From NCBI RefSeq assembly GCF_014203595.1, contig NZ_JACHJK010000009.1, positions 186,001-250,000 of the forward strand: 64,000 nt of DNA, in the 5' to 3' direction. A program made the translations under genes and the position numbers. Each line of letters begins with the position of its first letter. Position 1 is the first letter of the stretch. Shown here in pieces: positions 6,889-16,042 of this stretch. Source of the stretch: Streptomyces echinatus (lineage in GTDB: Bacteria > Actinomycetota > Actinomycetes > Streptomycetales > Streptomycetaceae). The notes beneath the pieces were generated by a model. That model worked only from the letters and a program-made list of their open reading frames with translations. It was not told the origin of the DNA and searched no databases.

Positions 6889-8964
6889 ATGACTCCGAGG
6901 ACTTCCGACGGCTTCGAGTGGACCGACCTCGACCGGCGCGCTGTGGACACTGCCCGACTTCTGGCGGCCGACGCGGTGCAGAAGGTGGGCAACGGACACC
7001 CGGGCACGGCGATGAGCCTGGCGCCTGTCGCGTACACGATCTTTCAGAAGGTGATGCGACACGACCCGGCGGACCCCGAGTGGGCCGGCCGTGACCGTTT
7101 CGTCCTCTCCCCCGGACACACCTCGCTGACCCTCTACACGCAGCTCTACCTCGCCGGGTACGAGCTGGAGCTGGACGATCTGAGGGCCTTCCGCACGCAC
7201 GGCTCGAAGACGCCGGGCCACCCCGAGTACGGGCACACCGCGGGCGTGGAGACCACCACCGGCCCCCTCGGCCAGGGCGCCGCCAACGCCGTCGGCATGG
7301 CCATGGCCGCCCGTTACGAGCGCGGCCTGTTCGACCCGGACGCCCCCGCGGGCACCTCCCCGTTCGACCACACGATCTGGGCGATCGTCTCCGACGGCGA
7401 CCTGGAGGAGGGCGTCTCCGCCGAGGCGTCCTCGCTGGCCGGCCACCAGAAGCTCGGCAACCTGGTCTTTCTCTACGACGACAACCACATCTCCATCGAG
7501 GGCGACACCGCGACCGCCTTCTCCGAGGACGTGCTGAAGCGGTACGAGGCGTACGGCTGGCACACCCGGCGCGTCGAGCCCACCGCCGACGGCGACGTCG
7601 ACGTCCCCGCCCTGTACGCGGCGCTGAAGGCCGCCCGGGCCGAGACCGGGCGTCCCTCGCTCATCGCGCTGCGCACGGTCATCGCGTGGCCCGCCCCGAA
7701 CGCGCGGAACACCGAGGCCTCCCACGGCTCCGCGCTCGGCGAGGCGGAGATCGCCGCCACCAAGCGCCTCCTCGGCTTCGACCCGGAGCAGACCTTCGAG
7801 GTCGCCGACGACGTCCTGGCCCACACCCGCGGGGCCCTGGACCGGGGCGCCGAGGCCCACGCGGCCTGGGACAAGCGGATCGCCGAGTGGCGCGCGGACC
7901 GGCCGGAGCGCGCCGAGCTGTTCGATCGCGTCAGCAGGGGCGAGCTGCCCGAGGGCTGGCAGGACGCGCTGCCCGTCTTCGAGGAGGGCGGGCCGGTCGC
8001 CACCCGTGCCGCCTCCGGCAAGGTGCTGCAGGCGCTCGGCCCGGTGATCCCCGAGCTGTGGGGCGGCTCCGCCGACCTCGCCGGCTCCAACAACACCACC
8101 ATCGACGGGTCCGCCTCCTTCCTGCCGGAGGGCAACCCGCTGCCCGGGGCCGACCCGTACGGCCGTACCGTCCACTTCGGCATCCGCGAGTTCTCCATGG
8201 CCGCGGAGATGAACGGCATCGCCCTGCACGGCAACACCCGGATCTACGGCGGCACCTTCCTGGTGTTCTCCGACTACATGCGCAACGCCGTGCGGATGTC
8301 GGCCCTGATGCAGCTGCCGGTGACGTACGTGTGGACGCACGACTCCATCGGCCTCGGCGAGGACGGTCCCACTCACCAGCCGGTCGAGCACCTGGCCTCG
8401 CTGCGCGCGATCCCGGGCCTGAACGTCGTCCGCCCGGCGGACGCCAACGAGACCGCGATCGCCTGGGCCGAGATCCTGAAGAGGCACGCCACGCACCCCG
8501 CCCCCCACGGGCTCGCGCTGACCCGCCAGGGCGTGCCGGTGTACGCGCCGAACGAGGACGCGGCCAAGGGCGGCTACGTACTGCGCGAGTCGTCGACGGA
8601 GGTCCCGGAGGTGGTCATCATCGCGACGGGCTCCGAGGTGCGGCTGGCCGTGGCCGCGCGGGAGCGGCTGGAGGCCGAGGGCATCGGCACGCGCGTGGTG
8701 TCGATGCCGTCCGTGGAGTGGTTCGAGGAGCAGCCCCGCGCGTACCGCGAGCGGGTGCTGCCGCCGGCCGTGCGGGCCCGGGTCGCCGTCGAGGCCGGCA
8801 TCGGCCTGACCTGGTACCGGTACGTGGGCGACGCCGGACGCGTCGTCTCGCTCGAACACTTCGGCGCCTCCGCCGACGCCCAGACCCTGTTCGCCGAGTT
8901 CGGCTTCACCCCCGAGAACGTCGCCGCGGCGGCCCGCGACTCGCTCGCCGCCGCCCGCGCCTGA
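6889..8964 (+). CDS. tkt: Transketolase
   Basis: Transketolase moves two-carbon ketol units between pentose-phosphate and glycolytic sugars, using thiamine diphosphate and Mg2+. The 691-residue product has all three regions: an N-terminal ThDP domain (GNGHPGTAMSLAP, the substrate His in LSPGHTSLTLY, and the metal/ThDP motif SDGDLEEG), a central Pyr domain with HFGIREFSMAAEMNG, and a C-terminal domain with ATGSEV. ATG at 6889 matches the usual family N-terminus; the frame is open far upstream, antisense to the AraC gene. It is the first gene of a seven-gene co-directional operon. Because the operon also encodes oxidative-branch enzymes, the whole pathway is likely co-induced. It is probably a second, non-housekeeping copy in this genome. 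Confidence 0.97.
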   Translation: MTPRTSDGFEWTDLDRRAVDTARLLAADAVQKVGNGHPGTAMSLAPVAYTIFQKVMRHDPADPEWAGRDRFVLSPGHTSLTLYTQLYLAGYELELDDLRAFRTHGSKTPGHPEYGHTAGVETTTGPLGQGAANAVGMAMAARYERGLFDPDAPAGTSPFDHTIWAIVSDGDLEEGVSAEASSLAGHQKLGNLVFLYDDNHISIEGDTATAFSEDVLKRYEAYGWHTRRVEPTADGDVDVPALYAALKAARAETGRPSLIALRTVIAWPAPNARNTEASHGSALGEAEIAATKRLLGFDPEQTFEVADDVLAHTRGALDRGAEAHAAWDKRIAEWRADRPERAELFDRVSRGELPEGWQDALPVFEEGGPVATRAASGKVLQALGPVIPELWGGSADLAGSNNTTIDGSASFLPEGNPLPGADPYGRTVHFGIREFSMAAEMNGIALHGNTRIYGGTFLVFSDYMRNAVRMSALMQLPVTYVWTHDSIGLGEDGPTHQPVEHLASLRAIPGLNVVRPADANETAIAWAEILKRHATHPAPHGLALTRQGVPVYAPNEDAAKGGYVLRESSTEVPEVVIIATGSEVRLAVAARERLEAEGIGTRVVSMPSVEWFEEQPRAYRERVLPPAVRARVAVEAGIGLTWYRYVGDAGRVVSLEHFGASADAQTLFAEFGFTPENVAAAARDSLAAARA

Positions 8965-9018
8965 CACCCGACGCACCACCGACGCACGATACCGACGCAA
9001 GAGGAAAGACTGATCACT

Positions 9019-10152
9019 GTGACCGAAGCAATCGCGACCCCGGGAGCCCTCAAGCGCCTCGCCGACGAGGGCGTGTCGATCTGGCTCGACGACCTGTCGC
9101 GCGGGCGGATCACCTCGGGCGGCCTCGCCGAGCTGGTGGCGAGCGGAACCGCCGTCGGTGTCACGACGAACCCGTCCATCTTCCAGGCCGCCATAGGCTC
9201 CGGGGAGGGCTACGAGGAGCAGCTGGCCGACCTCGCCGTACGCGGTGTCACGGTCGACGAGGCCGTACGGATGATGACGACCGCCGACGTGCGCGACGCC
9301 GCGGACATCCTGCGCCCCGTGTACGACACCACGGGCGGCCGCGACGGCCGGGTCTCCATCGAGGTCGACCCGCGCCTGGCGCACGACACCAAGGCCACCG
9401 TCGCCGAGGCCAGGCAGCTGGCCTGGCTGGTGGACCGGCCGAACGTGATGATCAAGATCCCGGCGACCAGGGCGGGCCTCCCGGCGATCACCGAGGTCAT
9501 CGGCCTCGGCATCAGCGTCAACGTGACCCTGGTCTTCTCCCTGGACCGCTACCGCGAGGTCATGGCCGCCTACCTGGCCGGCCTGGAGAAGGCCCGCGAG
9601 CGCGGCGTCGACCTCTCCACCGTCCACTCGGTGGCCTCCTTCTTCGTCTCCCGGGTGGACTCCGAGATCGACAAGCGGCTGACCGCCCTCGGCACCGACG
9701 AGGCCCTCGCCCTCAAGGGCCGCGCGGCCCTCGCCAACGCCCGCCTCGCTTACGAGGCGTACGAGGAGGTCTTCGCCTCCGGCCGCTGGCAGGCGCTGGC
9801 CGGGGACGAGGCGAACGAGCAGCGCCCGCTATGGGCGTCCACCGGGGTGAAGGATCCCGCGTACAAGGACACCCTGTACGTGGACGAGCTGGTCGCGCCC
9901 GGCACCGTCAACACCATGCCGGAGGGCACCCTGAACGCCGTCGCCGACCACGGCGAGATCACCGGCGACACCGTGACCGGCGGCTACCCGCAAGCCCGCG
10001 CCGACCTGGCCGCCGTCGAGCGGCTCGGCATCTCCTACGACGAGGTCGTCCAGCAGTTGGAGGACGAGGGCGTCGCCAAGTTCGAGGCGGCCTGGCAGGA
10101 CCTGCTGGACGCCGTCGCCACGTCCCTGAAGAGCAAGGGAGTTGACGCCTGA
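9019..10152 (+). CDS. tal: Transaldolase
   Basis: Transaldolase transfers dihydroxyacetone units through a Schiff-base lysine in the non-oxidative pentose phosphate branch. At 377 residues it is the long actinobacterial type. Visible motifs are VTTNPSIFQ, the ADILRPVYD segment, VMIKIPAT with the catalytic Lys, and VNVTLVFS. A GAGGAAAG box at 9001-9008 supports the GTG at 9019. The gene starts 54 bases after tkt and its stop overlaps the zwf start by one base (TGATG), so the two are translationally coupled. Confidence 0.97.
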   Translation: MTEAIATPGALKRLADEGVSIWLDDLSRGRITSGGLAELVASGTAVGVTTNPSIFQAAIGSGEGYEEQLADLAVRGVTVDEAVRMMTTADVRDAADILRPVYDTTGGRDGRVSIEVDPRLAHDTKATVAEARQLAWLVDRPNVMIKIPATRAGLPAITEVIGLGISVNVTLVFSLDRYREVMAAYLAGLEKARERGVDLSTVHSVASFFVSRVDSEIDKRLTALGTDEALALKGRAALANARLAYEAYEEVFASGRWQALAGDEANEQRPLWASTGVKDPAYKDTLYVDELVAPGTVNTMPEGTLNAVADHGEITGDTVTGGYPQARADLAAVERLGISYDEVVQQLEDEGVAKFEAAWQDLLDAVATSLKSKGVDA

Positions 10153-11741
10153 TGACCGAGAACGCCCCCGCCCAGGCACCCGCACCCGAGGTGGTGCGGG
10201 TCCCGGTGGCCCCGGCCGCCGACTGGGTGAACCCGCTGCGGGACACCCGCGACCGCCGGCTGCCCCGCATCGCCGGGCCCTCGGGCCTGGTCATCTTCGG
10301 GGTGACCGGTGACCTGTCCCGCAAGAAGCTGATGCCGGCCGTCTACGACCTGGCCAACCGGGGTCTGCTGCCGCCGGGCTTCTCCCTCGTCGGGTTCGCT
10401 CGCCGGGACTGGGAGGACCAGGACTTCGCGCAGGTCGTGCACGACGCGGTGCGCGAGCACTCCCGCACCCCGTTCCGCGAGGAGGTGTGGCAGCAGCTCG
10501 CCGAGGGCATGCGGTTCATCCCCGGCGACTTCGACGACGACACCGCCTTCAAACAGCTGAAGGACGCCGTCGACGAGCTGGACGCCTCCCGCGGCACCGG
10601 CGGCAACTTCGCCTTCTACCTCTCGGTGCCGCCGAAGTTCTTCCCCAAGGTCGTGCAGCAGCTGAAGAAGCACGGCCTGGCGAGCCCACCGGAGGGCTCC
10701 TGGCGGCGCGCGGTCATCGAGAAGCCGTTCGGGCACGACCTGGACAGCGCGCGCGAGCTGAACGCGATCGTGCACGAGGTGTTCGAGCCGGACCAGGTGT
10801 TCCGCATCGACCACTACCTCGGCAAGGAGACCGTCCAGAACATCCTGGCGCTGCGCTTCGCCAACCAGATGTACGAGCCGATCTGGAACCGGTCGTACGT
10901 CGACCACGTGCAGATCACCATGGCCGAGGACATCGGCATCGGCGGCCGGGCCGGCTACTACGACGGCATCGGCGCCGCCCGTGACGTCATCCAGAACCAC
11001 CTGCTCCAGCTCATGGCCCTCACCGCCATGGAGGAGCCCATCGCGTTCGACGCGGAGGCGCTGCTCACCGAGAAGCTGAAGGTGCTGAAGTCGGTCCGGC
11101 TGCCGCACGACCTGGGCCAGAGCACCGTGCTCGGGCAGTACTCGGAGGGCTGGCAGGGCGGCGAGAAGGTCGTCGGCTATCTGGAGGAGGACGGCATCGA
11201 CCCCAAGTCGAAGACCGACACCTTCGCCGCGATCAAGCTGGGCATCGACAACCGCCGCTGGGCGGGCATCCCGTTCTACCTGCGCGCCGGCAAGCGGCTC
11301 GGCCGCCGGGTCACCGAGATCGCGGTGGTCTTCAAGCGGGCCCCGCACTCACCGTTCGACTCCACCGCCACCGAGGAACTGGGCCAGAACGCGATCGTCA
11401 TCCGCGTCCAGCCGGACGAGGGCATGACCGTGCGGTTCGGGTCGAAGGTGCCGGGCACCTCGATGGAGATCCGGGACGTGTCCATGGACTTCGCCTACGG
11501 CGAGTCGTTCACCGAGTCGAGCCCGGAGGCGTACGAGCGGCTCATCCTGGACGTACTGCTCGGCGACGCCAACCTGTTCCCCCGTCACCAGGAAGTGGAA
11601 GAGTCCTGGAAGATCCTCGACCCGATCGAGGAGTACTGGGCGGCGCACGGCAGGCCGGCGCAGTACGCGTCGGGCAGCTGGGGACCGAGGGAAGCCGACG
11701 AGATGCTCGCACGAGACGGACGGAGCTGGCGCAGGCCATGA
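10152..11741 (+). CDS. zwf: Glucose-6-phosphate 1-dehydrogenase
   Basis: This enzyme oxidises glucose 6-phosphate to 6-phosphogluconolactone, the entry step of the oxidative pentose phosphate branch. The 529-residue product has the Rossmann motif GVTGDLSRKKL, the substrate motif EKPFGHD and the active-site signature RIDHYLGKE. An N-terminal extension of about 40 residues precedes the Rossmann fold and ends in a Pro- and Arg-rich run. Its start overlaps the tal stop (TGATG) and its stop overlaps the opcA start (ATGA). Pairing with opcA next door is typical, since OpcA is needed for full dehydrogenase activity in actinobacteria and cyanobacteria. Confidence 0.97.
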   Translation: MTENAPAQAPAPEVVRVPVAPAADWVNPLRDTRDRRLPRIAGPSGLVIFGVTGDLSRKKLMPAVYDLANRGLLPPGFSLVGFARRDWEDQDFAQVVHDAVREHSRTPFREEVWQQLAEGMRFIPGDFDDDTAFKQLKDAVDELDASRGTGGNFAFYLSVPPKFFPKVVQQLKKHGLASPPEGSWRRAVIEKPFGHDLDSARELNAIVHEVFEPDQVFRIDHYLGKETVQNILALRFANQMYEPIWNRSYVDHVQITMAEDIGIGGRAGYYDGIGAARDVIQNHLLQLMALTAMEEPIAFDAEALLTEKLKVLKSVRLPHDLGQSTVLGQYSEGWQGGEKVVGYLEEDGIDPKSKTDTFAAIKLGIDNRRWAGIPFYLRAGKRLGRRVTEIAVVFKRAPHSPFDSTATEELGQNAIVIRVQPDEGMTVRFGSKVPGTSMEIRDVSMDFAYGESFTESSPEAYERLILDVLLGDANLFPRHQEVEESWKILDPIEEYWAAHGRPAQYASGSWGPREADEMLARDGRSWRRP

Positions 11742-12664
11742 AGATCGACCTGACCGACACCACGGCAAGCAAGATCAACAAGGCGCTGGTGCGGGGCCGC
11801 CGCGCCATCGGCACCCCGGCCGTGGGCATGGTCCTGACGATGATCATCGTCACGGACGAGGAGAACGCCTACGACTCGATCAAGGCCGCCGAGGACGCCT
11901 CGCGCGAGCACCCCTCGCGGACCCTGGTCGTCATCAAGCGGCACGCCCGCACCCTGCGCGACCGCACCCACTCGCGGCTGGACGCCGAGGTACGGGTCGG
12001 CTCCGAGGCCGGCACCGGCGAGACGGTCGTGCTGCGCACCTACGGCGAGGTCTCCGACCACGCCGACTCGGTCGTCCTGCCGCTGCTGCTGCCGGACGCC
12101 CCGGTGGTCGTGTGGTGGCCGGTGGACGCCCCCGAGACCCCCTCCAAGGACCCCCTGGGCGCGCTCGCCCAGCGCCGGATCACCGACCTGTACGCCGTCG
12201 AGCGGCCCCTGGAGGTCCTCGACACCCGCGCCCGCAACTACGCGCCCGGCGACACCGACCTCGCCTGGACCCGGCTGACGCTGTGGCGTTCGATGCTGGC
12301 CGCGGCCCTGGACCAGGCCCGCGCGCAGGTGACCTCGGCGGCCGTCGAGGCCGAGGCCGACAACCCCAGCGCCGAGCTCCTCGCGCGCTGGCTGGAGGCC
12401 CGTCTGAACGTCCCGGTGGAGCGGGTGCACAGCGCCGGCCCGTTCGTGACGGCCGTGCGCCTCGGCACCGCGAACGGCGAGGTCGTCGTCGACCGGCCCG
12501 AGGGCCCGCTCGCCACGCTGACCCTGCCCGGCCAGCCGCCGCGCACCCTCGCCCTGAAGGTCCGCCCCACCTCCGAACTCATCGCCGAGGAGCTGCGCCG
12601 CCTCGACGCCGACGAGATGTACGCCATCGCCCTCCAGGGCGAGGCCCCCAAGGAGAACGCCTGA
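11738..12664 (+). CDS. opcA: Glucose-6-phosphate dehydrogenase assembly protein OpcA
   Basis: OpcA is an allosteric/assembly partner of glucose-6-phosphate dehydrogenase. The 308-residue product shows the family pattern: GTPAVGMVLTMIIVT near the N-terminus, HPSRTLVVIKRH, and LPDAPVVVWWP in the middle. It overlaps zwf by four bases (ATGA), which suits stoichiometric production of the two partners. One base separates its stop from the pgi start. Confidence 0.95.
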   Translation: MKIDLTDTTASKINKALVRGRRAIGTPAVGMVLTMIIVTDEENAYDSIKAAEDASREHPSRTLVVIKRHARTLRDRTHSRLDAEVRVGSEAGTGETVVLRTYGEVSDHADSVVLPLLLPDAPVVVWWPVDAPETPSKDPLGALAQRRITDLYAVERPLEVLDTRARNYAPGDTDLAWTRLTLWRSMLAAALDQARAQVTSAAVEAEADNPSAELLARWLEARLNVPVERVHSAGPFVTAVRLGTANGEVVVDRPEGPLATLTLPGQPPRTLALKVRPTSELIAEELRRLDADEMYAIALQGEAPKENA

Positions 12665-12665
12665 G

Positions 12666-14318
12666 ATGGCCCAGTTCCCGAAGCTCACCGACCGGCCCGA
12701 GTGGGCGGCCCTCGCCGACCACCGCGACCGGGGAAGGCCGCACCTGCGCGAGCTGTTCGCCAAGGACCCCGGGCGCGCCGAACGGTACGTCGTGCGGGTC
12801 GGCGACCTGCACATCGACTACAGCAAGCAGCTGGTCACCGACGAGACGCTGGCCCTGCTCCGGCAACTCGCCGCCGCCACCGGCGTGTCCGCCCTGCGGG
12901 ACGCCATGTTCCGCGGCGAGAGGATCAACGTCACCGAGAAGCGGGCGGTCCTGCACACCGCGCTGCGCGCCCCGCGGGACGCGGTGGTCGAGGTCGACGG
13001 CGAGAACGTCGTGCCGAAGGTGCACGCGGTGCTGGACCAGATGGCCGGCTTCGCCGAGCGGGTCCGCTCGGGCGAGTGGACCGGCCACACCGGCAAGCGG
13101 ATCCGCAACGTCGTCAACGTCGGCATCGGCGGCTCCGACCTGGGCCCCGCGATGGCCTACGAGGCCCTGCGCCCCTTCACCGCACGAGACCTGACGTTCC
13201 GCTTCGTGTCGAACGTGGACGGCGCCGACCTGCACGAGGCCACCCGGGACCTGGACCCGGCGGAGACCCTGTTCATCGTGGCGTCCAAGACGTTCACCAC
13301 GATCGAGACGATCACCAACGCGACCTCGGCCCGGTCCTGGCTGCTGAAGGCGTTCGACGGCGACCACAAGGCGGTGGCCAGGCACTTCGTGGCGCTGTCC
13401 ACGAACGCGGAGAAGGTCACCGAGTTCGGCATCGACCCGGACAACATGTTCGCGTTCTGGGACTGGGTCGGCGGCCGGTACTCGTACGACTCCGCGATCG
13501 GCCTGTCCCTGATGATCGCCATCGGCCCGGACCGCTTCCGGGAGATGCTCGACGGCTTCCGGCTGGTCGACGACCACTTCCGCACCGCGCCCGCCGAGGC
13601 CAACGCGCCCCTGCTGCTGGGCCTGCTGGGCATCTGGTACGACAACTTCCTGGACGCCCAGACCCACGCGGTGCTGCCGTACTCCCACTATCTGTCGAAG
13701 TTCACCGCGTACCTCCAGCAGCTGGACATGGAGTCCAACGGCAAGTCGGTGCAGCGGGACGGCAATCCGGTGGAGTGGCAGACCGGACCGGTGGTGTGGG
13801 GCACGCCCGGCACCAACGGCCAGCACGCCTACTACCAGTTGATTCACCAGGGCACCAAGCTGATCCCGGCGGACTTCATCGGCTTCGCCCGCCCGGTCGC
13901 CGAGCTGAGCGGGGAACTCAAGGCCCAGCACGACCTGTTGATGGCCAACTTCTTCGCCCAGACCCAGGCGCTCGCCTTCGGCAAGACGGCGGAGGAGGTC
14001 CGAGCGGAGGGCGTGCCCGAGGAGCAGGTGGCGCACCGCACCTTCCACGGCGACCACCCCACGACCACGATCCTCGCCACGGAGCTGACGCCGTCCGTCC
14101 TCGGCCAGCTGGTCGCCCTCTACGAGCACAAGGTGTTCGTGCAGGGCGCGGTGTGGAACATCGACTCCTTCGACCAGTGGGGCGTGGAGCTCGGCAAGGT
14201 CCTCGCCAAGCGCGTCGAACCGGCCCTCACCGAGGGGGCGGACGTGCCCGGTCTGGACCCGTCCACCACGGCCCTCGTCGCCGCCTACCGCACTCTCAAG
14301 AACGCATCGGAGAACTGA
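12666..14318 (+). CDS. pgi: Glucose-6-phosphate isomerase
   Basis: This enzyme interconverts glucose 6-phosphate and fructose 6-phosphate. At 550 residues it is the long bacterial/eukaryotic type. Visible motifs are VGIGGSDLGP (phosphate-binding), SKTFTT, the PGI signature VGGRYS near residue 270, the catalytic Glu in MESNGKS, and the C-terminal FDQWGVELGK. AAGGAG lies about 10 bases upstream, inside the end of opcA. Placing pgi in a pentose-phosphate operon allows fructose 6-phosphate to be recycled into the oxidative branch. Confidence 0.97.
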   Translation: MAQFPKLTDRPEWAALADHRDRGRPHLRELFAKDPGRAERYVVRVGDLHIDYSKQLVTDETLALLRQLAAATGVSALRDAMFRGERINVTEKRAVLHTALRAPRDAVVEVDGENVVPKVHAVLDQMAGFAERVRSGEWTGHTGKRIRNVVNVGIGGSDLGPAMAYEALRPFTARDLTFRFVSNVDGADLHEATRDLDPAETLFIVASKTFTTIETITNATSARSWLLKAFDGDHKAVARHFVALSTNAEKVTEFGIDPDNMFAFWDWVGGRYSYDSAIGLSLMIAIGPDRFREMLDGFRLVDDHFRTAPAEANAPLLLGLLGIWYDNFLDAQTHAVLPYSHYLSKFTAYLQQLDMESNGKSVQRDGNPVEWQTGPVVWGTPGTNGQHAYYQLIHQGTKLIPADFIGFARPVAELSGELKAQHDLLMANFFAQTQALAFGKTAEEVRAEGVPEEQVAHRTFHGDHPTTTILATELTPSVLGQLVALYEHKVFVQGAVWNIDSFDQWGVELGKVLAKRVEPALTEGADVPGLDPSTTALVAAYRTLKNASEN

Positions 14319-14320
14319 TC

Positions 14321-15199
14321 ATGCAGCTCGGTCTCATCGGTCTCGGCAAGATGGGCGGCAACATGCGCGAGCGGATCCGCCGCGCCGGCCACACCGTCAT
14401 CGGCTACGACCGCAACCCGGAGGTCTCCGACGTCAAGAGCCTCGCCGAACTGGTCGAGAAGCTGGACGCGCCCCGCCAGGTGTGGGTGATGGTCCCGGCC
14501 GGTACGGCCACGCAGGGGGTCATCGACGAGCTCAAGGACCTGCTGTCCGAGGGCGACACGGTGATCGACGGCGGCAACTCCCGCTGGACGGACGACGAGA
14601 AGCACGCCGCCGAACTCGGCATCAAGGGCATCGGCTTCGTCGATGCCGGTGTCTCCGGCGGCGTGTGGGGCCTGCAGAACGGCTACGCGCTCATGGTCGG
14701 CGGCGACAAGGAGCACGTGGACCGGCTCCGTCCCGTCTTCGAGGCGCTCAAGCCGGAGGGCCCGTACGGCTACGTGCACGCGGGCCGGGTCGGCGCGGGG
14801 CACTTCTCGAAGATGGTCCACAACGGCATCGAGTACGCCATGATGCAGGCGTACGCCGAGGGCTGGGAACTGCTGGAGAAGGTCAAGTCCGTGGACAACG
14901 TCCGCGAGGTGTTCCGCTCCTGGCAGGAGGGCACCGTCATCCGGTCCTGGCTGCTCGACCTCGCGGTCAACGCGCTGGACGACGACGAGCACCTGGAGAA
15001 GCTGCGCGGTTACGCGGAGGACTCCGGCGAGGGCCGCTGGACCGTGGAGGCGGCCATCGACAACGCGGTGCCGCTGCCCGCGATCACCGCCTCCCTCTTC
15101 GCGCGGTTCGCCTCCCGCCAGGACGACTCGCCGCAGATGAAGATGGTCGCCGCGCTGCGCAACCAGTTCGGCGGCCACGCGGTCGAGAAGAAGGGCTGA
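14321..15199 (+). CDS. gnd: 6-phosphogluconate dehydrogenase, short NAD-type
   Basis: This enzyme oxidatively decarboxylates 6-phosphogluconate to ribulose 5-phosphate. The 292-residue product is the short class. The Rossmann motif GLIGLGKMGGNM starts at residue 4, strand 2 ends in GYDRNP, and the substrate motifs are DGGNSRWTDD, DAGVSGG and the catalytic KMVHNGIEYAMM. The Asp at the end of strand 2 (YDRN) is typical of NAD+ rather than NADP+ binding in this family, so the enzyme probably makes NADH. ATG 14321 follows GGAGAAC. It is two bases from the pgi stop. Confidence 0.93.
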   Translation: MQLGLIGLGKMGGNMRERIRRAGHTVIGYDRNPEVSDVKSLAELVEKLDAPRQVWVMVPAGTATQGVIDELKDLLSEGDTVIDGGNSRWTDDEKHAAELGIKGIGFVDAGVSGGVWGLQNGYALMVGGDKEHVDRLRPVFEALKPEGPYGYVHAGRVGAGHFSKMVHNGIEYAMMQAYAEGWELLEKVKSVDNVREVFRSWQEGTVIRSWLLDLAVNALDDDEHLEKLRGYAEDSGEGRWTVEAAIDNAVPLPAITASLFARFASRQDDSPQMKMVAALRNQFGGHAVEKKG

Positions 15200-15205
15200 C
15201 CCGCC

Positions 15206-15799
15206 GTGGGGGACCTCCTGCTGGTCCGCCACGGTGAGACGGAGTGGAGCAGGTCGGGACAGCACACCAGCTGGACCGACCTGCCCCTGACCGGGAACGG
15301 CGAGGAACAGGCCAAGTCCCTCGCCCCGCTCCTCACCGGCCGGACCTACGCCCTCGCCCTGGCCAGCCCGCTCGGCCGCGCGCTGCGCACCGCCGAACTG
15401 GCGGGCATACCCGGGGTCGTGCCCGATCCCGACCTGCACGAGTGGGACTACGGCGGCTACGAGGGCATCACCACCGTCGAGATCCATCGCACCCGGCCGG
15501 ACTGGGACCTGTGGACCGACGGCGTGCCGCCCGGCCCCGAGGGGCACCCGGGCGAGTCACCGCGGCAGACCGGCGCCCGCGCGGACCGGGTCCTGGCCCG
15601 CGTCGACGCGGCCCTCACCGAGGACGCGGGCGACGTGATCCTCGTCGCCCACGCCCACTTCCTGCGGGTCCTCACCGCCCGCCGCCTGGGCCTGCCGCCC
15701 GCCGAGGGCCGGCTGTTCCAGCTGGCCACGGGCACCATGAGCCGGCTGTCCATGGAACACGGCCGCCCGGTGATCGCGGAGTGGAACGTCCGGCCCTAG
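15206..15799 (+). CDS. Histidine phosphatase (phosphoglycerate-mutase-like)
   Basis: This is a branch-1 histidine phosphatase of 197 residues. The phospho-accepting His lies in LLVRHGETEW, the second Arg in SPLGRALRTAELAG, the catalytic acid in HEWDYGGYEG, and the second His in VAHAHFLRVL. It starts with GTG six bases after gnd and is the last gene of the operon. Its length and lack of the mutase insertion fit a sugar-phosphate phosphatase better than phosphoglycerate mutase. A pentose- or gluconate-phosphate substrate is an inference from context. Confidence 0.88.
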   Translation: MGDLLLVRHGETEWSRSGQHTSWTDLPLTGNGEEQAKSLAPLLTGRTYALALASPLGRALRTAELAGIPGVVPDPDLHEWDYGGYEGITTVEIHRTRPDWDLWTDGVPPGPEGHPGESPRQTGARADRVLARVDAALTEDAGDVILVAHAHFLRVLTARRLGLPPAEGRLFQLATGTMSRLSMEHGRPVIAEWNVRP

Positions 15800-15805
15800 G
15801 GTTCC

Positions 15806-15821
15806 CCGGGCCGACGCCCGG
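15806..15821 (+). terminator. Weak hairpin after the pentose phosphate operon
   Basis: A 6-bp stem CCGGGC/GCCCGG with loop CGAC begins seven bases after the last stop. There is no T-run; in high-GC genomes such hairpins can still terminate. Confidence 0.4.
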
Positions 15822-16005
15822 CACGATCGGCGGGACACCTCCCGCGGCGCGTTGCCGGGGCCCGCGCAGCGGGTGGCGAGGGCGGCGGCGCGGTCGCGCA
15901 GGAAGGTGCGCGGCCACCGCGGGGACAGGGCGCGGTCCGCGCCGGACCGGGTGGCCGGCAGGTGGCCCCGGCCGGCCGATCCCGGTTCCGGGGCCCGGTG
16001 GTGGA

Positions 16006-16035
16006 TTGACAGCGTCTTCCGCCTCGGGTCAGAGT
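16006..16035 (+). promoter_or_regulatory. Promoter of a probable leaderless mRNA
   Basis: A consensus -35 TTGACA (16006-16011) is followed after 18 bases by CAGAGT (16030-16035). The GTG start at 16043 is only seven bases past the -10, where transcription should begin, so the mRNA would have no leader. Confidence 0.6.
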
Positions 16036-16042
16036 CGCGCTG

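Noticed and set aside
6850..9627. A long minus-strand open frame opposite tkt and tal
   Set aside because: Low-complexity composition and no family motif. The plus-strand enzymes are certain.
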